Source: Flagellimonas pelagia
Lineage (GTDB): Bacteria; Bacteroidota; Bacteroidia; Flavobacteriales; Flavobacteriaceae
NCBI RefSeq assembly: GCF_003584135.1
Contig: NZ_QXFI01000025.1
Span: 124,001-188,000, forward strand
Direction: 5' to 3'
DNA length: 64,000 bases
In this document: piece after piece, positions 35,419 through 44,107 of the stretch
Position numbering within the stretch: the stretch's first letter is position 1
Layout of the letters: each line of letters begins with the position of its first letter
Made by a program: the position numbers and the translations under genes
Notes under the pieces: model-generated
Seen by the model: only the letters and a program-made list of their open reading frames with translations
The model's database searches: none
What the model was told of the DNA's origin: nothing

Positions 35419-36525
35419 TTAAGATATTCCCTTATTAAACTCTTTGAAACAATTTAATAAATAGTTTTCATAATGTTCATTAATTCTGTCCCACGAATAC
35501 AAGGAAGCGATCTTGTCCTGGTTTTTACTCCCCAGCTCAATATAATCATCCTTCTTTAATTGAAGTAATTTTGCGACATCTTCACTGTTCTTAAAATAAA
35601 AAGCTTCGTCATTCAATATACTCTTATTGAAAACATTATCGTTGGCCACAATAAAGGCATTGGAGGCCATGGCCTCAAGTAAGGAGGGGTTTGTGCCGCC
35701 TACAGAATGCCCGTGGAAATATATATTAGAAAAATACCTGAGATTGTCCAAATGATTTTGATTGTAAATGCCTCCAAAAAATCTTATGTTTTTGTTCTCT
35801 GAAAACTTGTCTTTAAGATATTCACCATACTTGGTCTCATGCTTGCCTATCACCAAAAATGGTTTGGTACCGTCGGAATTGGCTACACCCTCCAAAATAA
35901 CATCAATGTTGTTTTCGGGTTCCAATCTTGCTATAAGCATATCATAACCGAAGGAATCCAGGCCATATTCTTTAACAATTTTCAAATCAGGTTTTGTGAA
36001 CAAATCTGCACCATAGGGTATAAACTCCGATGACGACCCGTATTTTTCCTCTATATAGCTCCTAATTCCCACGGAATCCGAGATCAAATAGTCACTGGTG
36101 TTAATTGCCAACTTTTCAGCAATCTTTAAAAACCATCTAACAGGTTTGGAATACTTGGACCTTTTCCATTCCAACCCATCCATATTTGTAACTATTACCG
36201 CCTTTTTGGGCAATAACTTTCCCCAAATTGAACTACTGGTGTACCCTAGTTGAAGAATAACATCTAATCCACGTTTTCTCGCATCTTTGATACAGTTCAG
36301 ATCATAGATAAACTGGCCAAAAGTCCCAACTTTGTTCTCGGGGTCGGACTGATGGACAATGTTCACCCCTTTGAATGCCTTTTCTTGATAGGGATGATTA
36401 TGGGAGTTATATACGAAAACATCATGTCCCTTATTTGCCATGTGTACTGAAAAATGTTCTGCGAATTGTTCAAATCCCCCATGGTAATTTGGAATTCCAC
36501 GAGTTCCCAATATTGCTATTTTCAT
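35419..36525 (-). CDS. DUF1972/GT4 family glycosyltransferase (rhamnosyltransferase-like)
   Basis: A 368-residue GT-B glycosyltransferase. The N-terminal half is the DUF1972 type (GTRGIPNYHGGFEQFAEHF), the C-terminal half the GT4 nucleotide-sugar domain with HSVGGTNPSLLEAMA near 260-275. DUF1972 enzymes often transfer rhamnose or a related deoxysugar, which fits the dTDP-rhamnose genes in this locus, but the donor is not proven. Its first 56 bp overlap the end of the O-antigen ligase-like gene. Confidence 0.88.
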   Translation of the reverse strand: MKIAILGTRGIPNYHGGFEQFAEHFSVHMANKGHDVFVYNSHNHPYQEKAFKGVNIVHQSDPENKVGTFGQFIYDLNCIKDARKRGLDVILQLGYTSSSIWGKLLPKKAVIVTNMDGLEWKRSKYSKPVRWFLKIAEKLAINTSDYLISDSVGIRSYIEEKYGSSSEFIPYGADLFTKPDLKIVKEYGLDSFGYDMLIARLEPENNIDVILEGVANSDGTKPFLVIGKHETKYGEYLKDKFSENKNIRFFGGIYNQNHLDNLRYFSNIYFHGHSVGGTNPSLLEAMASNAFIVANDNVFNKSILNDEAFYFKNSEDVAKLLQLKKDDYIELGSKNQDKIASLYSWDRINEHYENYLLNCFKEFNKGIS

Positions 36526-37771
36526 GTTTGTGATTTCCTTTGTTAAATAGGAATATTAAGAAAAGAAAGCACACCGCTCCTCTATGCCTTTCTAAAATCA
36601 TTTCGGAGAAAAAGCTTAAAAAAAACAACAGATATAGACTTCCAAATAAAATATTCCTATTTTCTAAATAATTGAAATATAGTCCCTTAAATATCGATAC
36701 AAAAAGTATTATCATGCCCAAAACACCACAACTGAGCAATGCATAAACATATTGATTGTGAAAACTTAATCCTATAATCCCGTCATTTTTATTTTCTCCA
36801 GTATACAATCCAAACTTTTCATATTGCTCATTAAGCTTCTTTTGGTGTGCCTTCAGCCCAAATCCGGTTAATATTCTCCAGGGCTCTTCCTTGAATATTT
36901 GATACAGGGCCTTATACTGGACAATTCGAATTGAAATGCCATCAACATCCAAATTGGACAGGTCGTTTTCAAACATGGCCTTCTCAACCTGTGAATTTTT
37001 GATTTCTTCAAACCTGTCAGATTTAACAATGGCCCAAATCCCTATAGAACATAATACCAAAGTCATGCCCAATATCCAAAGTCTACTTTTTCTTCCAACA
37101 AATGATTTAATCAACAAATCGACCAAGAGAACGGTTAGTATACCCAGAATTATCATTTTAGATTGCAATAACCACAAAAAAACAATAAAAAACAGGAGTA
37201 GAATGGCCTTGAACAATTTTGACACCCATTTACCGTAGAATACCGTCAAAAATGCTATGCCGTTAAATAATGATAAATAAATGGCATTCAATCCTTGTTG
37301 CTCAGAAAGGCGATGGTAAAAAAAAACGTCTAGATCTCTATAGTAATAAAAATGATTACAACTTTTAATGAGGCAAATTGTATCGGTTAAAAGTATACCT
37401 GCCACAAAGAAAACAATTGTGCCCTGTATATTTTTAATTGATGCTCTTTCGAGAGCCCAAAAGGCCAACGGCACAAAAATGAACAAAATTTTATTTGGAA
37501 CACCCTTTATTGATGTTTCTAGGTCGATTGACCAAACAACGGAAATCAGGTTTATTGCCCCATATGCAATTATTAGTTTTGCCAATGGAGTCAAATGCTT
37601 ATTATCTGATGGTTTTTTATTTTTAATCAGACAGGCAACAATTGATAATCCAAACAAAATCAAGGCTATTGCATTAAATCCATAATTCCATGAAACCGTC
37701 ATCAAAACCAACCCTAAACTTACCCTACATATGGATTCTGTATTAAACGCCCCTAATTTCAAAGTGCTCAT
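36470..37771 (-). CDS. O-antigen ligase/polymerase-like membrane protein
   Basis: A 433-residue polytopic membrane protein (about 12 helices), started at the ATG at 37771, which overlaps the upstream glycosyltransferase stop by 4 bp. It has a large periplasmic loop in the second half (about 270-345), including GFGLKAHQ and LSFHNQYVYALLSCG. This His-containing pattern is typical of the Wzy/WaaL (O-antigen ligase, PF04932) superfamily. It would polymerise or ligate the repeat unit in the periplasm. A second such gene, split, lies at 38867-40059, so one may act as polymerase and the other as ligase. Confidence 0.85.
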   Translation of the reverse strand: MSTLKLGAFNTESICRVSLGLVLMTVSWNYGFNAIALILFGLSIVACLIKNKKPSDNKHLTPLAKLIIAYGAINLISVVWSIDLETSIKGVPNKILFIFVPLAFWALERASIKNIQGTIVFFVAGILLTDTICLIKSCNHFYYYRDLDVFFYHRLSEQQGLNAIYLSLFNGIAFLTVFYGKWVSKLFKAILLLFFIVFLWLLQSKMIILGILTVLLVDLLIKSFVGRKSRLWILGMTLVLCSIGIWAIVKSDRFEEIKNSQVEKAMFENDLSNLDVDGISIRIVQYKALYQIFKEEPWRILTGFGLKAHQKKLNEQYEKFGLYTGENKNDGIIGLSFHNQYVYALLSCGVLGMIILFVSIFKGLYFNYLENRNILFGSLYLLFFLSFFSEMILERHRGAVCFLFLIFLFNKGNHKHENSNIGNSWNSKLPWGI

Positions 37772-38886
37772 AAAATTTCTTTGTAGTTTCTTGCGATTTT
37801 CACCCAATCATACTCTTCAATCACATGCCTCATACCATTTTGAGACTTAACAAGGGCATCGGAATAATTCTCTTTAACCTCTAAAATTTTATTGGCAAGC
37901 GATTCTGAGTTTCCGCTGACAAAGATATTGCCATTTTTATCTTTTTGTATGAGTTCGACAAATGGCTCAAGGTCGGAGGTAAGCAATGGCACTCCAAAAG
38001 TCATTGCCATCAATGCAACTCCGCTTTGATATATTCGATGATAAGGTAAAACCAATAAATCAGCAGCAGAAAACAACAGGTCCCGATCTTGATTTTCTAT
38101 AAACCCGATTTTTGCAACTATTCGATCGGCAAGTCCTTTATCATCAATTAGTTTTTGGTATTCGTTAAAATCATTTTTCCAAGGTTTGCCGGCAATTATC
38201 AAGCATACGTTTTTATCTATAACGTTCGACAAAGCTTCCAACAGCAATTCCAATCCCTTCACCTTTTTTATCTGGCCAAAAAACAAGAGATAAAACTTAT
38301 CGCCAGACAATCCCAAGATATTTCTGGCAACCTCCTTTGATGTCAAGCTTACGGAACTATCCTCAAAATTACCGTGTTTAACGATATGGGTTTTAAATTC
38401 AATTTCCCCGGGGAAACCTTTCAATAGGGTTGCTTTGGAAAACTGGTTGTGTACCAAAACTTTATCTGCAACCTTTCCAATGACAATTCTTTTAACATAA
38501 CCGTTGTCAGAATCTGCAAACCCGGATACATCGTGAACAATCAAGAACAGCCTGAGTCCTAATAATTTCGAAAAGGTCAAAACCAATAAATCCTTCCATT
38601 CAAAAGAAAATGAATGAAAAATGAACTTTTTGAAACCCCTTTTGCGCAAAAGATAAAAGGCCTTAAAATGCCCGTAAAAAAAATTCCAGAATTTAGAAAA
38701 TCGTGTTGGGGTTTCCTTCTTGAACAAAACCGTGGCAGGCACCCCATCAGCAGTAAAATTTGAAACCACCAAAACATCTACACCAACCTTAATGAGCCCA
38801 GCTGCCAAGTTACTGTCATAGAGGTCCATTCCCGCCTTACAACCAACAAAATCAACAATGGCAATCCTATCTTGAGGTTTCTGCAT
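37768..38886 (-). CDS. Glycosyltransferase family 4 protein
   Basis: A 372-residue GT-B transferase. The C-terminal domain has LLFFGQIKKVKGLELLLEA, LIIAGKPW and the GT4 acidic block around LPYHRIYQSGVALMAMTFG, where the first Glu of the usual E-x7-E is replaced. The N-terminal part has DFVGCKAGMDLYD. The donor and acceptor are unknown. It lies between the second fragment of the split polymerase gene (20-bp overlap) and the ligase-like gene. Confidence 0.87.
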   Translation of the reverse strand: MQKPQDRIAIVDFVGCKAGMDLYDSNLAAGLIKVGVDVLVVSNFTADGVPATVLFKKETPTRFSKFWNFFYGHFKAFYLLRKRGFKKFIFHSFSFEWKDLLVLTFSKLLGLRLFLIVHDVSGFADSDNGYVKRIVIGKVADKVLVHNQFSKATLLKGFPGEIEFKTHIVKHGNFEDSSVSLTSKEVARNILGLSGDKFYLLFFGQIKKVKGLELLLEALSNVIDKNVCLIIAGKPWKNDFNEYQKLIDDKGLADRIVAKIGFIENQDRDLLFSAADLLVLPYHRIYQSGVALMAMTFGVPLLTSDLEPFVELIQKDKNGNIFVSGNSESLANKILEVKENYSDALVKSQNGMRHVIEEYDWVKIARNYKEIL

Positions 38887-39322
38887 TTTTTCTGTCTATG
38901 GTAAAAATTAATACAATCAAGAACCAAAATAATTGAAAATATGGAAAGATGTTGTGGAACATTAACAGAACCACAAATTCAATGTACATTAACTTCATAA
39001 TGCCGGTTTTCAATTTTCGATACAGAAGAAAAATAACAAAGGACAACAGGGCCAGACCAACAATACCCGTATCATTCAAAATTTGTAATGGGAAAACGTT
39101 GTGGGCATCCGTATAGGTCCGCCAAGGATAAATATCGCTAAGTCTACTTAAGGACCCCAAACCATTCCCGAACCATAACCTTCCTGATTTAACATATTCT
39201 TCCAGAATCAGGCGGGCGTCATATATCCTGGGATTTGCGTCAAAATTTATAATATCATAATACAAGTTTCTTGGGAGGGAAATGACACCCAAATATAAAA
39301 GTACGACCAAAACCAGGCCCAT
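38867..39322 (-). CDS. C-terminal part of a frameshift-split Wzy-type O-antigen polymerase
   Basis: About 151 residues in a different frame from the preceding 245-residue part. It continues the same protein: a hydrophobic helix at the junction (GLVLVVLLYLGV), a periplasmic loop with GNGLGSLSRL and DAHNVFPLQILNDTGIVGL, and further helices. The His-N-x-F and GxGxGS patterns belong to the catalytic loop of Wzy/WaaL proteins. The ATG at 39322 overlaps the upstream TGA (TGATG), so reinitiation is possible. Joined to its partner it makes a normal polymerase of about 400 residues. Confidence 0.75.
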   Translation of the reverse strand: MGLVLVVLLYLGVISLPRNLYYDIINFDANPRIYDARLILEEYVKSGRLWFGNGLGSLSRLSDIYPWRTYTDAHNVFPLQILNDTGIVGLALLSFVIFLLYRKLKTGIMKLMYIEFVVLLMFHNIFPYFQLFWFLIVLIFTIDRKNAETSR

Positions 39323-40059
39323 CAAGGAGAGAAAAATCCAAAAAAAAACTTGCGTTCCGTTTTATTTTTGAGCACGACCAAAAAGTAGTTCACCAATAAA
39401 AATAAAAGTGTAACCCTGGATTGATTAATAAAAACAGCCAACAAAAGAAGAAATAGAAAAAAGTAAAACGAAGTGACATTTAACCTGCCGATTCGATAAA
39501 AATAATAAACAAGCAGACTGAACAGTATTATCCAATATGCAAGCCACCCTGGGTCTCCAAAAAATGCAGCCGGCCTCCCGAGAAGGAAAAACCCATCTAT
39601 CCCGTACATATGCGGTTTGTATATGCCCAATGCGCTCAAAAAAAACTGTAAGACCATTACGCCGGCTAAAAAGACTGTACTGTAATATGCCATTTTAAAC
39701 AGTGAGGTCAATGAAATCGATCGGTCTTTGAAAATTCCATAAAAAAGGAGCGCCAAGAATACATTGAAAAAAATTCCGGCCAACAGTTTCAATGAATTTG
39801 GCCCAACATATAGCACTATTGGAATTGCCAAATATGCCATGAACAAATACGTTGGTCTTTGTCTCAAAAACACAACCAATGATGAGCCAAGCAGTTTTTT
39901 GGGAAATAATGCCGCCATTATTGCCAGCCAAGGCAAAAGAATATGTATTGGTCTCAAATTAAAACCCAAATTGGCGATTGTGACACCATTGAACAACAAA
40001 CAGAGAACCACCAAAAAAGCAGTAAACCCAATTGCATTGATTTTTAAGACTTTATTCAT
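39322..40059 (-). CDS. N-terminal part of a frameshift-split Wzy-type O-antigen polymerase
   Basis: A 245-residue membrane protein of about seven helices, ending abruptly (FFFGFFSP) after a run of nine A on the plus strand (39340-39348). With one more T on the coding strand the frame would pass straight into the next open frame and complete a helix (WIFLSLMGLV). The sequence is the N-terminal half of an O-antigen polymerase-like protein (LGRPAAFFGDPGWLAYW, INQSRVTLLFL). The start ATG at 40059 overlaps the previous gene's stop. Confidence 0.75.
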   Translation of the reverse strand: MNKVLKINAIGFTAFLVVLCLLFNGVTIANLGFNLRPIHILLPWLAIMAALFPKKLLGSSLVVFLRQRPTYLFMAYLAIPIVLYVGPNSLKLLAGIFFNVFLALLFYGIFKDRSISLTSLFKMAYYSTVFLAGVMVLQFFLSALGIYKPHMYGIDGFFLLGRPAAFFGDPGWLAYWIILFSLLVYYFYRIGRLNVTSFYFFLFLLLLAVFINQSRVTLLFLLVNYFLVVLKNKTERKFFFGFFSP

Positions 40060-41422
40060 CAATTGCGTTTATGAATGAAACAAACGACCTGGATACCGTT
40101 TCAAAATTGGCCTCATCTGCCCAATCTTCGGAATTTAATGGTGCATCCACTATTCCTTTAAAACTTATCTTATAAATATATGCCGAATAATCTTCAATTG
40201 ACATTTTACCTTCATTTGCCCTCTTTGCCATTTGAATCAGATCATCGAAGTTTTCAATTGCCCTGAAAGTTTCAATGGAAATTTTTGTGCAGTTTTTCAA
40301 CTTGTTGAAAAAAATATCGGCAAAGGTAAAGGCCATTTTGCCCTTAAGGGCCGCTTCATAGGCTATTGTACCGGAAACAGTGAAAATCGCCTGTGCATTT
40401 TCGATTATCTTGTGGGAATCGACCCTTTCATGTAACAAAATTGAATTCCTAAGCGTCTTAAAGCTTTTGAAGAACTTTGGAGACCTGTTACCAATGGCAT
40501 TTGAATGTTCCTTGATAACGATAAACCAATCATCGGGCAGAATTCTCCAAATGTTGATGATGTTTTTAAGTTGATTATCATAATATGCGCCGACCACATC
40601 TACGGATGCCTCAGGTTGCATGTGTAGGGTGTAGAGAACATATTTCTTATCCTGTATAACTTCAAAACTATCTGTTTTCACAAATCGATACATGAACTTG
40701 TTCAATTCTTGTACAACGGCAATGAGGGATCTCTTTGTTTTGTTGTGTACCACACTTGGCAAATCAGATTTGATGTTTGAATTTGTGAAAAAATTTGAAA
40801 GTCGTTTCAACCTACCACTGAATGAAAGTTCATTCTTGACCTCCTTGTCCACTTGGGCAACCCTTCTTGGGCGAACCGCCTCAACTATTTTCCATTCACT
40901 CTCCCACTCCTTGTTTAAAATCAAGTGTTCTCCACATACCTTGGACTGAAACTCATCTTCGAGAAACAAAAACCTTTTGTTTGGAATCCTTACCGATTGA
41001 GGATGTAAATATTTACATTTCAACTCCTTGAACATCTTCAGCATTCTATAAAGCAGGATTTCGTGTGCATGTGTTATTTCGCCAAAAACAAATTTTAATC
41101 CTTTTTCCTTAACAAAATTATATGCCAGAGGTTGTATGCTCTTCAAATAATCAAAGGCCCAATCCTGTTGGTGTCTCAAAAACCTGTCGCCCATCACTAA
41201 TTCATTCAATTTAAAATCGGCCAATGGCTCCGCTTCTTTTTTGATGACCCCCATCGACAGCAACAAACAATTGCCTTTCGAATAAATATTGCTAAGATGG
41301 TCAAACTGCTCTTGGTCGAAACAAATCCAGTAAATCTCCATACCTTCATTTTTCAACTTGTTTGCCACCCCCTCAAAAAAGTAGGTCTTAAAAAAATTTG
41401 CTACAAAACAAATGTTCATCAT
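40052..41422 (-). CDS. Capsule-polysaccharide-type GT-B protein (candidate glycosyltransferase)
   Basis: A 456-residue cytoplasmic protein. The C-terminal half has YTLHMQPEASVD, then about 30 residues on WFIVIKEHSNAIGNR, then the nucleotide-sugar type block SGTIAYEAALKGK. This pattern is that of capsule biosynthesis proteins (PF05159-like, KpsC/KpsS relatives) found near nonulosonate genes. The N-terminal half (VANFFKTYFFEGVAN) is divergent. It may transfer the acidic sugar made by the neighbouring NeuB/NeuA genes. That is inference from position, as the activity is not shown for this branch. Confidence 0.65.
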   Translation of the reverse strand: MMNICFVANFFKTYFFEGVANKLKNEGMEIYWICFDQEQFDHLSNIYSKGNCLLLSMGVIKKEAEPLADFKLNELVMGDRFLRHQQDWAFDYLKSIQPLAYNFVKEKGLKFVFGEITHAHEILLYRMLKMFKELKCKYLHPQSVRIPNKRFLFLEDEFQSKVCGEHLILNKEWESEWKIVEAVRPRRVAQVDKEVKNELSFSGRLKRLSNFFTNSNIKSDLPSVVHNKTKRSLIAVVQELNKFMYRFVKTDSFEVIQDKKYVLYTLHMQPEASVDVVGAYYDNQLKNIINIWRILPDDWFIVIKEHSNAIGNRSPKFFKSFKTLRNSILLHERVDSHKIIENAQAIFTVSGTIAYEAALKGKMAFTFADIFFNKLKNCTKISIETFRAIENFDDLIQMAKRANEGKMSIEDYSAYIYKISFKGIVDAPLNSEDWADEANFETVSRSFVSFINAIDE

Positions 41423-42858
41423 CTATTTCTTAATAAATATCCTATCTCCTTTTTTTCCTCCTTGGAGAAGTACCCAAAAAAAACTATTGCGATCACATTA
41501 AGGACAATTAAAAGGCTCTTGGGGGGAAAATTGCCGGACTCCATCAGGTCCATGTAAAATATGAAAAAAGCATTGAAAGAGGCCATGAGCAGCGCAAACA
41601 GTACTTTTCGTCGCTCAAAATAAATCTTATAGTATTTCATGCCAAACAACAAGGTCGACAAAAATATCAAAACAAAACCAGCTGCTTTGGCCATACTTAG
41701 GCCGTCCAATTGTGCTATTTGCAACCCCACAAACTCAGAAATAAAAGTGAGAACCAATCCAGTGCCCAGAAGTATGGGAACATATTTTGTCTTTTTTGTA
41801 AAGAGTAACAACTGTTGAATCATATAATAACCTGATTGAAAAATGCCACCAACAATTAAAAAGGGTAGAAAACTTAACACGAGGAAATACTCTTGGGCAT
41901 CCATAAATATAAGTACATCCTTCACAAAAATAAGAATGCATGTTCCGAGAACAATCAGAAGGACCAAAAAATGTGGCACGATCCTTCCGTAGAATTTTGC
42001 TGTTGATTTCTTTTTTGCAATGGAAAAGAAATACGGTGTCCATGCCAACGAAAATGAAATACCCACTGTAATGAGGATATAGGACAATTGAAAGCCGACA
42101 TTGAACACTCCAACGCCTTCATTGCCCAAGTACCTGTTTATTAAAAAATAATCCATTTTATACAGTGCCCACCAAAGAAGCGCTTGGAGCATAAGTGGAA
42201 ACCCATATTTTAAAAAGCTCTTGATATGGTGGAGCGAAACCCCTTTTGGATTCAGGTATTTTTTGAAAAGAAAAAAGCCGATAACGAACAAAGGAATCCT
42301 TGCATAAAATTCTCCCTGTATCTTTCCCAATGCCCCTTTTTCACTCAAGACAACCAAATAAAATATACATAGAAAGGTGAGGGCAAATTGGAACAAATTG
42401 AAATAAAGGAACTTCAGCGGTTTCGATTCGACCCTAAACAGTGCAAGGTTCAAAACCGGGAAAGCAAACAAAAAACTGTAAAGGACCACATACAATACAT
42501 ACTTGTCAATATTGACCCCTGGTAAAATAAATCCGAAAAAAGCATCCTGAAAGATTAAAAGAATTGCCACTAAAACAATATTTGCAATAAGATTGAAACA
42601 AAGTACGGACGAAAAAAAAGACTTAAAGCCTTCAGGGTCATCTCCAAAATCGTAATAAAATCTCATTATTGTGGGACCGGCCCCCATTTGCATTATTGCA
42701 TTAAAAAATGTTGCCGCTGCCATCATAGAGGCAACGATTCCATAATCCTCCACGTTCAAATATCGCAGGTACAATGGCAACATTATAATTGAAAGCAATT
42801 GGGTCAGAAACTGACCGATCGCATACAGAGAGAAATTTTTGAACAATGTTCGGCTCAT
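41419..42858 (-). CDS. Wzx-type polysaccharide flippase
   Basis: A 479-residue oligosaccharide flippase of the MOP superfamily, with about 14 helices and the opening segment MSRTLFKNFSLYAIGQFLTQLL. It would move undecaprenyl-linked repeat units to the periplasm for the Wzy-type polymerase. Its stop overlaps the next ATG (ATGA). It is a different protein from the flippase at 10019-11488. Confidence 0.9.
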   Translation of the reverse strand: MSRTLFKNFSLYAIGQFLTQLLSIIMLPLYLRYLNVEDYGIVASMMAAATFFNAIMQMGAGPTIMRFYYDFGDDPEGFKSFFSSVLCFNLIANIVLVAILLIFQDAFFGFILPGVNIDKYVLYVVLYSFLFAFPVLNLALFRVESKPLKFLYFNLFQFALTFLCIFYLVVLSEKGALGKIQGEFYARIPLFVIGFFLFKKYLNPKGVSLHHIKSFLKYGFPLMLQALLWWALYKMDYFLINRYLGNEGVGVFNVGFQLSYILITVGISFSLAWTPYFFSIAKKKSTAKFYGRIVPHFLVLLIVLGTCILIFVKDVLIFMDAQEYFLVLSFLPFLIVGGIFQSGYYMIQQLLLFTKKTKYVPILLGTGLVLTFISEFVGLQIAQLDGLSMAKAAGFVLIFLSTLLFGMKYYKIYFERRKVLFALLMASFNAFFIFYMDLMESGNFPPKSLLIVLNVIAIVFFGYFSKEEKKEIGYLLRNR

Positions 42859-42880
42859 TCTTTAAGATGTTTCGCCAAAA

Positions 42881-44107
42881 TTAAAACTGCACTCCTTTAT
42901 AAACTTCTACAATCTTACTCTTGATTATTTGGTTGTTTTCTTTGATTTTGGTTTTGTGGGGCTGGATATTGCCAAGAACCCCATAAACTTGATCGACTAC
43001 CTTTAAGGGGTCAAAATCCGAAACATCATGGTTATATTCATTGATGTCATAATTCTTTGCCAGGGCATCCATTTTCTGCTGAACACTAATTGAAATGATG
43101 GGTTTTTCAAACAATAATGACATTATTTGGCCATGGTATCTCATGGTAACCATCATATCCATTGATCGTGTTTTTTTGACAAATTCCATTAGACTGGCGT
43201 TTTGGGAAAAGGACACGCCCATTTCTTCATATAAAAGTGTATCACTAAAATGAAAGGTCAAAAAATGCAGATCATGAGTATCTTTCAATACATCAATTAT
43301 TGTTCTGATTTTCTCTTTAAATTTTGAATGTTGCTCTCTTTTTTCATTGCCAATCTGTTCTGAGTTTTTATAAAAATGGGGCCACAAAAAGTAAGGCCAC
43401 AACAAAAATCCGATTTTTGGTTTTGTATGCCCTTCCTTTTTTGATGCTTGATATTTGTTGAAATCTAGGCTAAGTACTGGGTCATAGGCAACCAATATTT
43501 GTGTTATAACATGGTTGTTCACCAATCCATTTTTTGATTTTTGGTCCCTTGTAACAATAACTTGGCAACTGCTTAATGTTTTTCTATAAAGAAACCTGAT
43601 TATTGGATGATCTATTTGTTCTTTATTGACGCCCATTCCCAAAACATAACTCGGCTTTCCAAATATTTTGGCAAGCATAAGAGGGCACAGATAAATCATA
43701 ATCATTCGATAGGCCTGCTTACTTGTGTAATAATATTCAAACAAACCGCCTCCGCCCAAAAAAATGGCATCAGCAGTCTTAATTTGTTTGATGTATTTCC
43801 AAAAGTCATAAAACTGTTCCCCTTTCAAAAAGACCTTTGTGCCATAACATTTCAACCTGTCAAAATCACGAATGGACAGTGCTATGTCAAAATTCTGGTC
43901 TTTAAAAATTCTTTTCAAAGAATAAAAAATCAGATCATCCCCTAGATTTCCATTGCCGTATGCCCCAAACCAAGCTACTTTCTGTATCTTTCCCTTTGGG
44001 CGGATTTTACCTCTCAACATGTCCATCGCCAAGAAAACCATGGACAAAAAAGCCAATGAAAAAAGGTTAAGCAATATGTTTTTGATTCGTGTTGGATTTA
44101 TGCTCAT
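42881..44107 (-). CDS. Polysaccharide pyruvyl transferase family protein
   Basis: A 408-residue protein with the PF04230 pattern: GAYGNGNLGDDLIFYSL near residue 50, AIFLGGGGLFEYYYTSK at about 115-130, and a C-terminal TMRYHGQIMSLLFEKPIISISV. Such enzymes add pyruvate from PEP as a ketal to a sugar. Some members act as glycosyltransferases or are of unknown use. It overlaps the cytidylyltransferase gene by 4 bp. A pyruvyl group would give the polymer further negative charge. Confidence 0.85.
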   Translation of the reverse strand: MSINPTRIKNILLNLFSLAFLSMVFLAMDMLRGKIRPKGKIQKVAWFGAYGNGNLGDDLIFYSLKRIFKDQNFDIALSIRDFDRLKCYGTKVFLKGEQFYDFWKYIKQIKTADAIFLGGGGLFEYYYTSKQAYRMIMIYLCPLMLAKIFGKPSYVLGMGVNKEQIDHPIIRFLYRKTLSSCQVIVTRDQKSKNGLVNNHVITQILVAYDPVLSLDFNKYQASKKEGHTKPKIGFLLWPYFLWPHFYKNSEQIGNEKREQHSKFKEKIRTIIDVLKDTHDLHFLTFHFSDTLLYEEMGVSFSQNASLMEFVKKTRSMDMMVTMRYHGQIMSLLFEKPIISISVQQKMDALAKNYDINEYNHDVSDFDPLKVVDQVYGVLGNIQPHKTKIKENNQIIKSKIVEVYKGVQF

